Source of the DNA: SIG299 sp964541485 | GTDB taxonomy: Bacteria; Bacillota; Clostridia; Lachnospirales; Lachnospiraceae | Direction: 5' to 3' | Assembly (NCBI GenBank): GCA_964541485.1 | Contig: CAZIQL010000027.1 | Coordinates: 1-28,319, forward strand | DNA: 28,319 nucleotides | In this document: positions 13,191 through 20,969 of the stretch, one piece after another | Numbering within the stretch: the first letter of the stretch is position 1 | How the letters are laid out: each line of letters opens with the position of its first letter | Translations under genes and position numbers: made by a program | The notes under the pieces: generated by a model | Databases searched by the model: none | The model's input: only the letters and a program-made list of their open reading frames with translations | What the model was told of the DNA's origin: nothing

Positions 13191-14173
13191 AAAGAGTGAG
13201 CCTCCTTGTTTTTTTCACTATGATAAAATTCGATAAATTTACTGACGGCACCGGATTGGAGAGAGGTTTTGCTGTAAGCAAAGCCGACTTTTCTTTTGTC
13301 AATCCGTGTAGGCAGAGGGAGTTCAACGAGTGAGTGGTCATCCAGTTCTCTTTGTACGAATTCCTTGATGACGCATCCGATGCCAAGACCGATTTTTGAA
13401 AAGTCAATCAGTAGATCCATATTGCTGACTTCTAATATTTGACCGGTTTCAATATTGTGTTTATCAAAATACTCTTCGATGTGAACGCGGGAGATATTTT
13501 TTTCATCAAGTAACATCAGGTTCCCGTTTTTAAATGCGGCAAGAGAAGTATCGGTAATCTTTTTTGCGGTGGAACGGCGGTTTTTGTGTACCGCAGTCTC
13601 AGAAAAAGCAGATTCTTTCTCGCGCACGGTCAAATTTTTCAGATAGGTTTCTGTGGCAACAAAGATATCTTCAATCTCTGTGACCGGAAGAAACTCTAAG
13701 GCGTGGGTGGAGTTGGGTTCTCCGACCAGGCCGATGTCTATTTTTTCTTCCTCTAACAGGGCCAGTGTCTCATAGGTGGAGTGGCATTGGATGGTAACCT
13801 GGATGTGAGGATATTGTTCGATAAAATGCTGTAAGTACGGCATCAAAATATATTTGCATAGAGTAGTGCTGACTCCGATACGGAGCTGGCCGATGCCAAG
13901 GGCATTAATGCGGCGGAGATTTTCTTCGCCTTTTTTTAATGCATCAAAGGCACTGCGGGTATGTTCATACAGAAGCTTGCCCTCTTCTGTCAGATGAACA
14001 CCGCGCGAACCACGGATAAAAAGCTTTACAGATAAGTTCTGCTCTAATTTGCTGACAGCACGGGAAATGGCGGGCTGGCTGATGTATAAATTTTTAGCTG
14101 CCTTTGAAATATTTCCGGCTTCTGCTACCGCGTTAAAAATATGATAGGAAGATAACGTGGATTCGGTCTCCAT
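13187..14173 (-). CDS. LysR-family transcription regulator, divergent to leuBCD
   Basis: 328 residues, ATG preceded by GAGGTG. Residues 8-66 are the LysR winged helix-turn-helix (HIFNAVAEAGNISKAAKNLY, then ISQPAISRAVSKLEQNLSVK). The linker helix and the two-lobed effector domain follow (LRIGVSTTLCKYILMPYL, KIDIGLVGEP, LEVSNMDLLIDFSKIGLGIG, KRKVGFAYSK). LysR proteins usually control the divergent neighbour and themselves, with a metabolite of the target pathway as coinducer. Here the neighbour is leuB, 205 bp away, with a T-N11-A palindrome between. A role as leucine-pathway activator is therefore likely, by analogy with other LysR regulators of leucine genes. The 3' end is coupled to the membrane protein at 13190. 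Confidence 0.9.
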   Translation of the reverse strand: METESTLSSYHIFNAVAEAGNISKAAKNLYISQPAISRAVSKLEQNLSVKLFIRGSRGVHLTEEGKLLYEHTRSAFDALKKGEENLRRINALGIGQLRIGVSTTLCKYILMPYLQHFIEQYPHIQVTIQCHSTYETLALLEEEKIDIGLVGEPNSTHALEFLPVTEIEDIFVATETYLKNLTVREKESAFSETAVHKNRRSTAKKITDTSLAAFKNGNLMLLDEKNISRVHIEEYFDKHNIETGQILEVSNMDLLIDFSKIGLGIGCVIKEFVQRELDDHSLVELPLPTRIDKRKVGFAYSKTSLQSGAVSKFIEFYHSEKNKEAHSL

Positions 14174-14233
14174 GGGTTCACCTCAATGTGTCTTTTATGT
14201 AACCTGAAGTGACCGGGGAAAGGACTTCTTGGT

Positions 14234-14248
14234 ATAACTTCAAGTTAT
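14234..14248. promoter_or_regulatory. LysR box between lysR and leuB
   Basis: ATAACTT-C-AAGTTAT is a perfect inverted repeat with one central base and contains T-N11-A (14235-14247), the hallmark of LysR recognition sites. It lies about 23 bp upstream of the leuB -35 box. A second, looser pair GAAGT/ACTTC occurs at 14206-14228. Confidence 0.7.
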
Positions 14249-14270
14249 GGTACGTATTACTTTTATGCAT

Positions 14271-14299
14271 TTCAATTATATCAAAGAGTGTGGTATAAT
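14271..14299 (+). promoter_or_regulatory. leuBCD promoter
   Basis: TTCAAT (14271-14276), 17 bp, then TATAAT (14294-14299) preceded by TGG, an extended -10. The poor -35 next to a LysR box is what an activator-dependent promoter looks like. The 75-nt leader shows no leader peptide, T-box or terminator. Confidence 0.75.
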
Positions 14300-14378
14300 G
14301 CAAGCATAAAATAAGAAAAAAACGAGAAAATATGCGGTTTTTTAAAGGATTTATAACAGAAAACGGAGGTATAACAAA

Positions 14379-15467
14379 ATGACATATCATATCGCAGTGA
14401 TACCGGGCGATGGAATTGGTCCGGAAATCGTAAGAGAGGCAAAAAAGGTGTTGGATTGTATCGGAAAAAAGTACGGACATGAGTTTTTGTATACAGAGGT
14501 ATTGATGGGAGGTGTATCCATTGATGCAACAGGAGAACCATTGACAGAAGAGGCACTTGCTACGGCAAAAGCTTCGGATGCGGTACTTCTTGGTGCGGTT
14601 GGTGGAGATACGAATACCTCTCCTTGGTATAAATTACCTCCGAATAAGCGTCCTGAAGCAGGACTTTTAGCAATCAGAAAGGGGCTTGGCCTGTTTGCCA
14701 ATATCCGTCCAGCGGTTTTGTTTCCTCAGTTAAAGGAGGCTTGTCCGTTAAGACCGGACATCGTAGGAGACGGCTTTGATTTTGTGGTAATGAGAGAACT
14801 GACCGGTGGTCTTTATTTTGGTGAGAGATGTACTACGGTGGAGAATGGTCTGCGCACCGCGGTAGACACCTTAACTTACAACGAGGAAGAAATCAGGAGA
14901 ATTGCAAAGTGGGGCTTTGAGATTGCTCGTAAGAGAAATAAGAAGGTGTGTAGCGTTGATAAAGCAAATGTGTTGGATTCTTCAAGACTCTGGAGAGCAG
15001 TGGTAAAGGAGGTTGCCGCAGATTATCCGGAGGTAGAGCTCTCGGATATGCTGGTGGATAACTGCGCTATGCAGTTAGTGAAGGACCCGACGCAGTTTGA
15101 TGTTGTATTGACGGAGAATATGTTTGGTGATATCCTTTCGGATGAGGCCAGTATGGTGACAGGCTCTATTGGTATGTTGGCTTCTGCAAGCCTTGGGGAA
15201 GGGAAGCTAGGCTTATATGAGCCAAGCCACGGTTCGGCACCTGACATTGCCGGAAAGAATCTGGCAAATCCGATAGCAACCATTCTTTCCGCGGCAATGA
15301 TGCTTCGTTATTCTTTTGACTTAGATAAAGAAGCAGATGCAATCGAGGCGGCAATTCATGCAGCACTGGATGCAGGGTACCGTACAGGCGACATCATGTC
15401 GGAGGGTTGCACAAAGGTTGGAACAATAGAGATGGGTGACATCATCTGCAAGTTTATAGAACAGTAA
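14379..15467 (+). CDS. leuB: 3-isopropylmalate dehydrogenase
   Basis: 362 residues, normal for LeuB; ATG after CGGAGG. It oxidises and decarboxylates 3-isopropylmalate to 2-oxoisocaproate, the third step of leucine synthesis, using NAD+. Motifs: IAVIPGDGIGPEIV (5-18), LLAIRKGLGLFANIRPA with the substrate-binding arginines, RELTGGLYFGE, catalytic Lys in SVDKANVLD, metal-binding Asp in ENMFGDILSDEAS, and HGSAPDIAGKNLANP, whose Asp is the NAD+ determinant. The RELTGGLYFG loop is diagnostic for isopropylmalate and separates it from the isocitrate enzyme at 26104. It is the first gene of leuBCD. No leuA is in the window, and leuB at the front of the operon is less common than leuACDB. Confidence 0.97.
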   Translation: MTYHIAVIPGDGIGPEIVREAKKVLDCIGKKYGHEFLYTEVLMGGVSIDATGEPLTEEALATAKASDAVLLGAVGGDTNTSPWYKLPPNKRPEAGLLAIRKGLGLFANIRPAVLFPQLKEACPLRPDIVGDGFDFVVMRELTGGLYFGERCTTVENGLRTAVDTLTYNEEEIRRIAKWGFEIARKRNKKVCSVDKANVLDSSRLWRAVVKEVAADYPEVELSDMLVDNCAMQLVKDPTQFDVVLTENMFGDILSDEASMVTGSIGMLASASLGEGKLGLYEPSHGSAPDIAGKNLANPIATILSAAMMLRYSFDLDKEADAIEAAIHAALDAGYRTGDIMSEGCTKVGTIEMGDIICKFIEQ

Positions 15468-15498
15468 AATGACAGAGAGAAGAGAGGAGAAAAAAACT

Positions 15499-16764
15499 AT
15501 GGGAATGACAATGACGCAGAAAATTCTGGCTGCACATGCAGGACTCGAAAGTGTGGTGTCAGGACAGCTGATTGAAGCAGACCTGGATATGGTACTCGCA
15601 AATGACATTACAGGACCGGTAGCCATTCATGAAGTGGAAAAGTTGAATAAAAAGACGGTGTTTGATAAGGATAAGATTGCTCTGGTGCCGGATCACTTTG
15701 CACCGAATAAGGATATCAAGTCTGCAGAGCACTGTAAGTGTGTAAGAGAATATGCAAGGAAGCATGATATTACAAATTACTTTGAAGTAGGCGAGATGGG
15801 AATTGAGCATGCCTTGCTTCCGGAAAAAGGGCTGATTGTGGCAGGTGAGACATGTATTGGTGCCGATTCCCACACTTGTACGTATGGTGCGCTCGGAGCT
15901 TTCTCCACAGGTGTCGGAAGTACCGATATGGGTGCCGGTATGATTACCGGTAAAGCATGGTTTAAGGTGCCGTCTGCGATTAAGTTTGTGCTGACCGGAA
16001 AGCCTAAGAAATGGGTGTCCGGTAAGGATGTCATTCTTCACATCATCGGTATGATTGGCGTGGATGGTGCACTTTATAAGTCGATGGAATTTGTCGGTGA
16101 TGGTATTGCAAATCTTTCGATGGATGACCGTTTTACCATTGCAAATATGGCGATTGAAGCAGGGGCAAAGAACGGAATCTTCCCGGTGGATGAAAAGACG
16201 ATTGCATACATGGAAGAGCACAGTACAAAGCCTTATAAGGTTTATGAGGCAGATGAGGATGCAGAATACGACGAAACATATACAATCGATTTAAGTACAC
16301 TTGAGCCAACCGTGGCATTCCCACATCTTCCGGAAAATACAAAGACGGTGAAGGAATCCGGTGAGGTAAAGATTGACCAGGTAGTCATCGGTTCCTGCAC
16401 GAACGGACGGATTGAGGATATGCGTGTGGCAGCAAAGGTATTAGAGGGCAGAAAGGTGGCAAAAGGCATTCGTGTCATCGTGATTCCGGCAACACAGAAG
16501 ATTTATCTGCAGGCAATGGAAGAGGGACTCTTAAAGATTTTCATCGAAGCAGGAGCGATTGTCAGCACACCGACCTGTGGCCCTTGCCTTGGTGGACATA
16601 TGGGTATTTTGGCAGCCGGTGAGCGAGCGGTTTCTACCACAAACCGTAACTTTGTCGGACGTATGGGACACGTGGAATCGGAAGTGTACCTTGCAAGCCC
16701 GGCAGTAGCAGCAGCGAGTGCCGTGACCGGTAAGATTTCTGAACCGGCTGAGCTTGGATTATAG
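15499..16764 (+). CDS. leuC: 3-isopropylmalate dehydratase, large subunit
   Basis: 421 residues from the ATG at 15499, preceded by GAGAGGAG; an ATG 30 bp upstream touches the leuB stop and lacks a ribosome site. With LeuD it isomerises 2- to 3-isopropylmalate using a [4Fe-4S] cluster. Cluster ligands are visible in VIGSCTNGR and TPTCGPCLGG; other blocks are GADSHTCTYGALGAF (substrate-site region) and NRNFVGRMG. The length of about 420 puts it in the shorter, archaeal/clostridial-type LeuC/HacA class, not the 466-residue E. coli type. Members of this class can be hard to tell from homoaconitase or aconitase, but the operon with leuB supports leucine synthesis. Confidence 0.95.
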   Translation: MGMTMTQKILAAHAGLESVVSGQLIEADLDMVLANDITGPVAIHEVEKLNKKTVFDKDKIALVPDHFAPNKDIKSAEHCKCVREYARKHDITNYFEVGEMGIEHALLPEKGLIVAGETCIGADSHTCTYGALGAFSTGVGSTDMGAGMITGKAWFKVPSAIKFVLTGKPKKWVSGKDVILHIIGMIGVDGALYKSMEFVGDGIANLSMDDRFTIANMAIEAGAKNGIFPVDEKTIAYMEEHSTKPYKVYEADEDAEYDETYTIDLSTLEPTVAFPHLPENTKTVKESGEVKIDQVVIGSCTNGRIEDMRVAAKVLEGRKVAKGIRVIVIPATQKIYLQAMEEGLLKIFIEAGAIVSTPTCGPCLGGHMGILAAGERAVSTTNRNFVGRMGHVESEVYLASPAVAAASAVTGKISEPAELGL

Positions 16765-16776
16765 GAGGTTGATGAA

Positions 16777-17268
16777 ATGAGAGCAAGAGGAATCGTTCAT
16801 AAATACGGGGATAATGTCGATACCGACGTTATCATCCCGGCAAGGTATTTAAACAGCTCGGATGCCAAGGATTTGGCATCTCATTGCATGGAGGATATTG
16901 ATAAAGAGTTTGTAAATAAAGTAAAACCGGGTGATATTATGGTGGCAAACAAGAATTTCGGTTGTGGTTCATCCAGAGAGCATGCACCGCTTGCCATTAA
17001 GACAGCCGGCATCAGCTGTGTTATCGCAGAAACCTTTGCGAGAATTTTTTACCGCAATGCTATTAACATCGGACTTCCGATTTTAGAGTGCCCGGCGGCC
17101 GCAAAGGCGATTGAAGCAGGGCAGGAGGTTGAAGTGGATTTTGACAGCGGTATTATTACCAATGTGACCACAGGAGAATCCTACCAGGGGCAGGCGTTCC
17201 CGGAATTTATGCAGAGAATTATGAAGGCAGACGGATTGATGAATTATATTAATGAAAAAAATGCGTAA
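16777..17268 (+). CDS. leuD: 3-isopropylmalate dehydratase, small subunit
   Basis: 163 residues, ATG after GGAGG, 12 bp behind leuC. It forms the swivel domain that completes the active site of LeuC. Typical motifs are GDNVDTDVIIPARYL (11-25), NFGCGSSREHAPLAI (about 60-74) and FARIFYRNAINIGLPIL (about 87-103). The YLNSSD after the first motif is a substrate-specificity loop of the isopropylmalate type (YL, not the YR seen in many homoaconitases). It is the last gene of the operon; a bidirectional terminator follows within 10 bp. Confidence 0.96.
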   Translation: MRARGIVHKYGDNVDTDVIIPARYLNSSDAKDLASHCMEDIDKEFVNKVKPGDIMVANKNFGCGSSREHAPLAIKTAGISCVIAETFARIFYRNAINIGLPILECPAAAKAIEAGQEVEVDFDSGIITNVTTGESYQGQAFPEFMQRIMKADGLMNYINEKNA

Positions 17269-17275
17269 AAAGTGA

Positions 17276-17315
17276 AAAGAAGCTGGCAAAGAAAATTTTC
17301 TTTGCCAGCTTCTTT
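17276..17315. terminator. Bidirectional terminator between leuD and aroC
   Basis: A perfect 40-nt palindrome centred at 17295/17296, with arms AAAGAAGCTGGCAAAG and its complement. It has an A-run before and a T-run after in both directions, so it serves convergent leuD and aroC. Confidence 0.93.
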
Positions 17316-17328
17316 AGGTTGGAAAGTG

Positions 17329-18507
17329 TTACGCTCTATAAAATTCTTTCACCTTCTCCATCTGCGCGCCCATATTCACAAGAAGTGCATCGGCAATGGT
17401 GAGCGCGGTCATGGCTTCGACTACGACAACGGCACGCGGCACGATTACCGGGTCGTGGCGACCGGTCACGGAAACGGAGATTTCTTCACTACTTTTATTT
17501 ACGGTACTCTGCTCTGCTGCAATCGAAGGTGTCGGTTTGATGGCAATGCGGAAGACAATGTCGCTGCCGTCTGACATGCCGCCAAGGATACCTCCGGCAT
17601 GGTTTGTTGCCTTGCGGATGGTGCCATCGTCTAAAACAAAAGCGTCATTATTATCAGAGCCTCTCATTCCGGCGACAGAAAATCCGGCACCGAGCTCAAA
17701 ACCTTTGACTGCTCCGATGGAGAGCATGGCTTTTGCCAAAGAAGCGTCCAGTTTATCAAAAACAGGTTCGCCGATGCCGGTTGGCATACCGCTTACGACG
17801 CATTCAATGATACCGCCCAAAGAATCCTTATCATTCATGGCCGCAGATAAAGCATCCTCTGCTAAAAGAGAAGAATCGCCATCCGGCATATAAAGAGGAC
17901 TCAACAGCTTGTCTGCACGAAGCTTCTGTAAACCATCCTTGGATATCCGGTCAAACATAGTATGTTCGGTTTCTCTGTTATCTTCCGTCAGATTTGAAAT
18001 ATAATCATTTTTTTCACATGTTATTTCTCCAATAGATTTGGTATAAGCACAGAGTTCAATGCCGATGGATTTTAAAAACTCAAGGGCAATGGCGCCGGCG
18101 GCCACGCGTCCCAGGGTTTCACGCCCCGAGGAACGTCCGCCACCACGGTAATCGCGGAAACCATATTTTTCATCAAACGTAAAATCGGCATGTCCCGGAC
18201 GGTAGTAGGACGCAATTTCAGAATAATCTTTTGAACGCTGGGTTTCGTTTTCTGCTAAAAGCAGAATCGGAGTACCGGTTGTCTTTCCTTCAAATACACC
18301 GGAGAGAATGCGTATTTTATCCTGCTCCTTCCGCGGGGTGGAATATTTCGTCTGCCCCGGTTTTCTAAGGTCTAAATAGCTCTGTATAAGTTCTTCACTG
18401 ATCGGAATCCCCGCCGGACAGCCGTCAAGCACTGCACCCAGCCCGATGCCGTGGGATTCGCCAAAGGTAGTTACTTTAAATAATGTTCCAAAGGATGAAC
18501 CTGCCAT
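17329..18507 (-). CDS. aroC: Chorismate synthase
   Basis: 392 residues (usual length 350-400), ATG preceded by GCGAGGTT. It converts 5-enolpyruvylshikimate-3-phosphate to chorismate, the last common step to the aromatic amino acids, with reduced FMN. Signatures: GSSFGTLFKVTTFGESHG (3-20, signature 1), FTFDEKYGFRDYRGGGRSSG with RETLGRVAAGA following (signature 2), and MRGSDNNDAF and NHAGGILGGMSDG near the C-terminal FMN site. No other shikimate gene is adjacent. It is a single-gene unit with its own promoter and shares a terminator with leuBCD. Confidence 0.97.
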   Translation of the reverse strand: MAGSSFGTLFKVTTFGESHGIGLGAVLDGCPAGIPISEELIQSYLDLRKPGQTKYSTPRKEQDKIRILSGVFEGKTTGTPILLLAENETQRSKDYSEIASYYRPGHADFTFDEKYGFRDYRGGGRSSGRETLGRVAAGAIALEFLKSIGIELCAYTKSIGEITCEKNDYISNLTEDNRETEHTMFDRISKDGLQKLRADKLLSPLYMPDGDSSLLAEDALSAAMNDKDSLGGIIECVVSGMPTGIGEPVFDKLDASLAKAMLSIGAVKGFELGAGFSVAGMRGSDNNDAFVLDDGTIRKATNHAGGILGGMSDGSDIVFRIAIKPTPSIAAEQSTVNKSSEEISVSVTGRHDPVIVPRAVVVVEAMTALTIADALLVNMGAQMEKVKEFYRA

Positions 18508-18553
18508 GTCATAACCTCGCTTTCACGCAATAACGCAACAATGTATTTTCTAC

Positions 18554-18582
18554 AGTATAACGGATTTGAGGGAAATATGCAA
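18554..18582 (-). promoter_or_regulatory. aroC promoter flanked by direct repeats GCAATAACGC
   Basis: On the minus strand, TTGCAT (18582-18577), 17 bp, then TATACT (18559-18554). The ten-mer GCAATAACGC (plus-strand reading) occurs at 18579-18588, overlapping the -35, and again at 18527-18536 in the leader, 52 bp apart in the same orientation. Confidence 0.8.
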
Positions 18583-18618
18583 TAACGCGAAGCGGAAGAA
18601 ACAGAAAATTTTCCAAAG

Positions 18619-18651
18619 AAAAAAGGAGCGCCCGAAGGCAACTCCTTTTTT
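18619..18651 (-). terminator. Terminator of the Cys-rich protein gene
   Basis: On the minus strand GGAG-TTGCC-TTCG-GGCG-CTCC forms a stem with a UUCG tetraloop followed by TTTTTTC; A-runs on the other side make it partly bidirectional. Confidence 0.85.
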
Positions 18652-18666
18652 GATGTTGCTTGCTGA

Positions 18667-18900
18667 TTAGCAGCAGGTGCCGCAGGTGTTACCGCAGCTG
18701 TTGTTACCACATGTGCTGATGCATCCGTTGTTACCACCACAGAAGAAGAGAAGAAGGATGATAATCCAGATGCAGCTGCAGCTGTCGTTTCCACCGAAGA
18801 AACCGCCACAGTTGTTGTCGCAACTATTGTTGTTGCCACAGAATAAGAGAAGAAGAATAATCCACCAGCAGCTATTGCCGCCACAATTTAAACAGCCCAT
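18667..18900 (-). CDS. Cys-rich 77-residue protein with two hydrophobic repeats
   Basis: ATG is preceded by GGAGGTCTCCAA, a good ribosome site, and a terminator follows, so this is a real gene. It has 15 Cys and about 25 Gly/Asn in 77 residues. Two similar units each consist of a Cys, an aromatic/Ile/Leu-only stretch (CWWIILLLLFC, 11-21; CIWIIILLLFFC, 43-54), then GNN/GGNN and Cys-x(3-5)-Cys spacing. It ends CGNNSCGNTCGTCC. The hydrophobic stretches are too short for normal membrane helices. Short proteins like this occur in Lachnospiraceae, where I recall the misleading database label 'chorion class high-cysteine HCB protein 13'. The function is unknown; surface assembly, metal binding or a peptide product are open possibilities. 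It is divergent from the ABC exporter operon. Confidence 0.75.
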   Translation of the reverse strand: MGCLNCGGNSCWWIILLLLFCGNNNSCDNNCGGFFGGNDSCSCIWIIILLLFFCGGNNGCISTCGNNSCGNTCGTCC

Positions 18901-18981
18901 TTGGAGACCTCCAAAATGTTATTTACACTTTATACTATGTAGACCTGGTTGTCTGGTTTCCATGATTTTAAAAAAAATTTT

Positions 18982-19010
18982 TTCACAGCATTTACACAGT
19001 TTCTTCACAG
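18982..19010 (+). promoter_or_regulatory. Three TTCACA-type boxes with 11-bp period (response-regulator site)
   Basis: TTCACA (18982-18987), TACACA (18993-18998) and TTCACA (19004-19009), each followed by G, are exactly 11 bp apart. This is the architecture of PhoB/PhoP (OmpR-family) binding sites. A weak -10 (TAAGAT, 19041-19046) without a good -35 lies downstream, in front of the ABC operon. Confidence 0.55.
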
Positions 19011-19082
19011 TTCAAACAAGGTTCGTTCGCAAATGGGAGGTAAGATGTTTTTTGAAGTGTAAAAATAAGAGGAGGTTTGACC

Positions 19083-20111
19083 ATGATTGAAGTAAAAAAC
19101 CTTGTCAAAAGGTATGACAATCATTTGGCGGTGAATGATTTGACATTTACCGTACCAAAGGGGCAGATTCTGGGTTTTTTGGGACCAAACGGTGCCGGAA
19201 AGTCCACGACGATGAACATCATTACGGGGTACATATCTGCAACGGCCGGTTCCGTTACCATTAACGGACATGATATTTATGAGGAGCCGGAAGAAGCAAA
19301 GAAATGCATCGGTTACTTGCCGGAGCAGCCACCGGTTTATCCGGATATGACAGTGAAAGAATATCTGTCTTTTGTGACAGAATTGAAGCGGGTTCCTAAA
19401 AAAGAGCGTGCATCGCAAATTGAGGCGGTACTTGAGAAGACAAAAACATCAGACGTGGCAGGCAGACTGATTAAGCACTTGTCCAAGGGTTATAAGCAGC
19501 GTGTCGGCATTGCCCAGGCATTGATTGGCAATCCGGAATTGATTATTCTGGATGAGCCGACGGTAGGTCTTGATCCGATGCAGATTATTGAAATCCGTGA
19601 TTTGATGAAGGAGCTTGCCAAGGAGCATACCGTTATCTTAAGCTCCCATATTCTTTCAGAAATCAGTGCAGTTTGTGATACGGTTATGATTATCAACAAG
19701 GGAAAGCTTGTTGTCAGCGATACGGTTGAAAATCTGCCGAAGCATCTGAATGCGAAAAACAGCCTGCGGGTACAGATAAAGGGAACGGAAGAGAGCGTGC
19801 GGGAAGCATTTGAAAAGCTGGAGTCTGTGGATGAACTGAGGACAGAAGAGGAAGACGGTATGACAATCGCAGTTCTTGATACGGCTATGGATTGTGATAT
19901 CAGGGAAGCAGTGTTCTATGCCTGCGCAGAGGCAAAGCTTCCGATTTATGAGATGAGCAATGTGACGAGAAACTTAGAGGATATCTTCCTTGAACTGACA
20001 CAGAGTGACGTACAGACAGAAGATGCCGCAATAGAGAACGCAGAAGCTACGGAGGAAGTTGTGGAAACAGTAGAAGAAGGGGAGGTGACAGAGGATGCTG
20101 GCAGTTTATAA
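19083..20111 (+). CDS. ABC transporter ATP-binding protein (Gld/Nos-type)
   Basis: 342 residues from the ATG at 19083, which has GAGGAGG 7 bp before; an in-frame TTG two codons upstream is less likely. Walker A GPNGAGKST (34-42), the Q-loop region YLPEQPPVYPDMT, signature LSKGYKQRVGIAQAL, Walker B LIILDEPTVGLDP and switch SSHIL are all intact. It is the cytoplasmic motor of an ABC-2 exporter and resembles GldA and CcmA/NosF-type ATPases. After about residue 215 a regulatory extension follows, ending in a very acidic tail (EATEEVVETVEEGEVTEDAG). The 3' end overlaps the permease gene by 17 bp. Confidence 0.93.
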   Translation: MIEVKNLVKRYDNHLAVNDLTFTVPKGQILGFLGPNGAGKSTTMNIITGYISATAGSVTINGHDIYEEPEEAKKCIGYLPEQPPVYPDMTVKEYLSFVTELKRVPKKERASQIEAVLEKTKTSDVAGRLIKHLSKGYKQRVGIAQALIGNPELIILDEPTVGLDPMQIIEIRDLMKELAKEHTVILSSHILSEISAVCDTVMIINKGKLVVSDTVENLPKHLNAKNSLRVQIKGTEESVREAFEKLESVDELRTEEEDGMTIAVLDTAMDCDIREAVFYACAEAKLPIYEMSNVTRNLEDIFLELTQSDVQTEDAAIENAEATEEVVETVEEGEVTEDAGSL

Positions 20112-20958
20112 AAAAGAGATGCGTGCGTATTTTAACAGCATTATCGGATGGCTGTTTGGTGCCTTTTTTCTGGTATTCACAGGAATTTATTTTTACCTTT
20201 ATAACTTATATTACGGATATACCAATTTTGGGTACAGTTTAGCCTCCATTTCCCTGATTTTTATTTTGCTTGTGCCGATGGTGACAATGCGTATTGTGGC
20301 AGAGGAAAATAAGCAGAAAACGGATCAGCTTTTATTTACCTCTCCGGTATCAGTGGAAAAAATCATCATTGGAAAGTACCTGGCTGTGATTTCATTGTTT
20401 GGTATGGTGATGCTGATTCTGTGCACCTATCCGTTGATTCTTTCGGCATTTGGTGAAGTGAATTTTGCTATGTCATATGCTTCCATTTTTGGATTTTTCC
20501 TGCTTGGATGTGCTTACATGGCAATTGGAATGTTTATTTCGTCTGTAACAGAAAGTCAGGCGTTTGCTGCGGTACTGACGTTTGTCGTAGTATTATTTAC
20601 TTACTTGATGGATGGTATTGCAAGTCTCTTTTCTACCAGTGCAAAAACGGCATGGGGAATGTTTGCGTTCCTGCTTCTTCTGGTAGCTGTAGTTATCTGG
20701 ATTACCATGAAGAACCAGATTGTGACCGGTTTGTTCGTGCTGCTTTCCCAGGGTGCACTTGCTTATGTTTATTTCTTTGCGCAGGAGCTTTTGGACGGAG
20801 CCATTGTGAGCGTGTTCAGCTGGTTTTCCATTGCAAGCCGATTTGATGATTTTGTCTATGGAATTTTTGATGTATCGGCAGCTGTTTATTATATCAGTGT
20901 TGTGGTTCTCTTTAATTTCCTGACGGTTCAGGTAATTAAGAAGAGACGCTGGAATTAA
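20095..20958 (+). CDS. ABC-2 type permease (GldF-like)
   Basis: 287 residues, starting inside the 3' end of the ATPase gene with GGGGAGGTG as ribosome site. Six membrane segments are visible (about 16-36, 50-70, 103-122, 130-155, 160-180, 188-207, with a last one near 258-280). The N-terminus MLAVYKKEMRAYFNSIIGWL and the loop RIVAEENKQKTDQLLFTSPV are typical of ABC-2 permeases of the GldF/NosY branch. It forms the membrane channel for the ATPase upstream. The substrate is unknown. Confidence 0.92.
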   Translation: MLAVYKKEMRAYFNSIIGWLFGAFFLVFTGIYFYLYNLYYGYTNFGYSLASISLIFILLVPMVTMRIVAEENKQKTDQLLFTSPVSVEKIIIGKYLAVISLFGMVMLILCTYPLILSAFGEVNFAMSYASIFGFFLLGCAYMAIGMFISSVTESQAFAAVLTFVVVLFTYLMDGIASLFSTSAKTAWGMFAFLLLLVAVVIWITMKNQIVTGLFVLLSQGALAYVYFFAQELLDGAIVSVFSWFSIASRFDDFVYGIFDVSAAVYYISVVVLFNFLTVQVIKKRRWN

Positions 20959-20969
20959 GGAGGAACCTC

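Noticed and set aside
15469..15498. Upstream ATG as start of leuC
   Set aside because: It would begin one base after the leuB stop with no ribosome site; the ATG at 15499 has GAGAGGAG at proper distance and fits family length.
15499..17268. leuCD as the aconitase missing from the citrate operon
   Set aside because: Coupling to leuB, the divergent LysR and LeuD loop residues favour isopropylmalate; dual use cannot be excluded from sequence.
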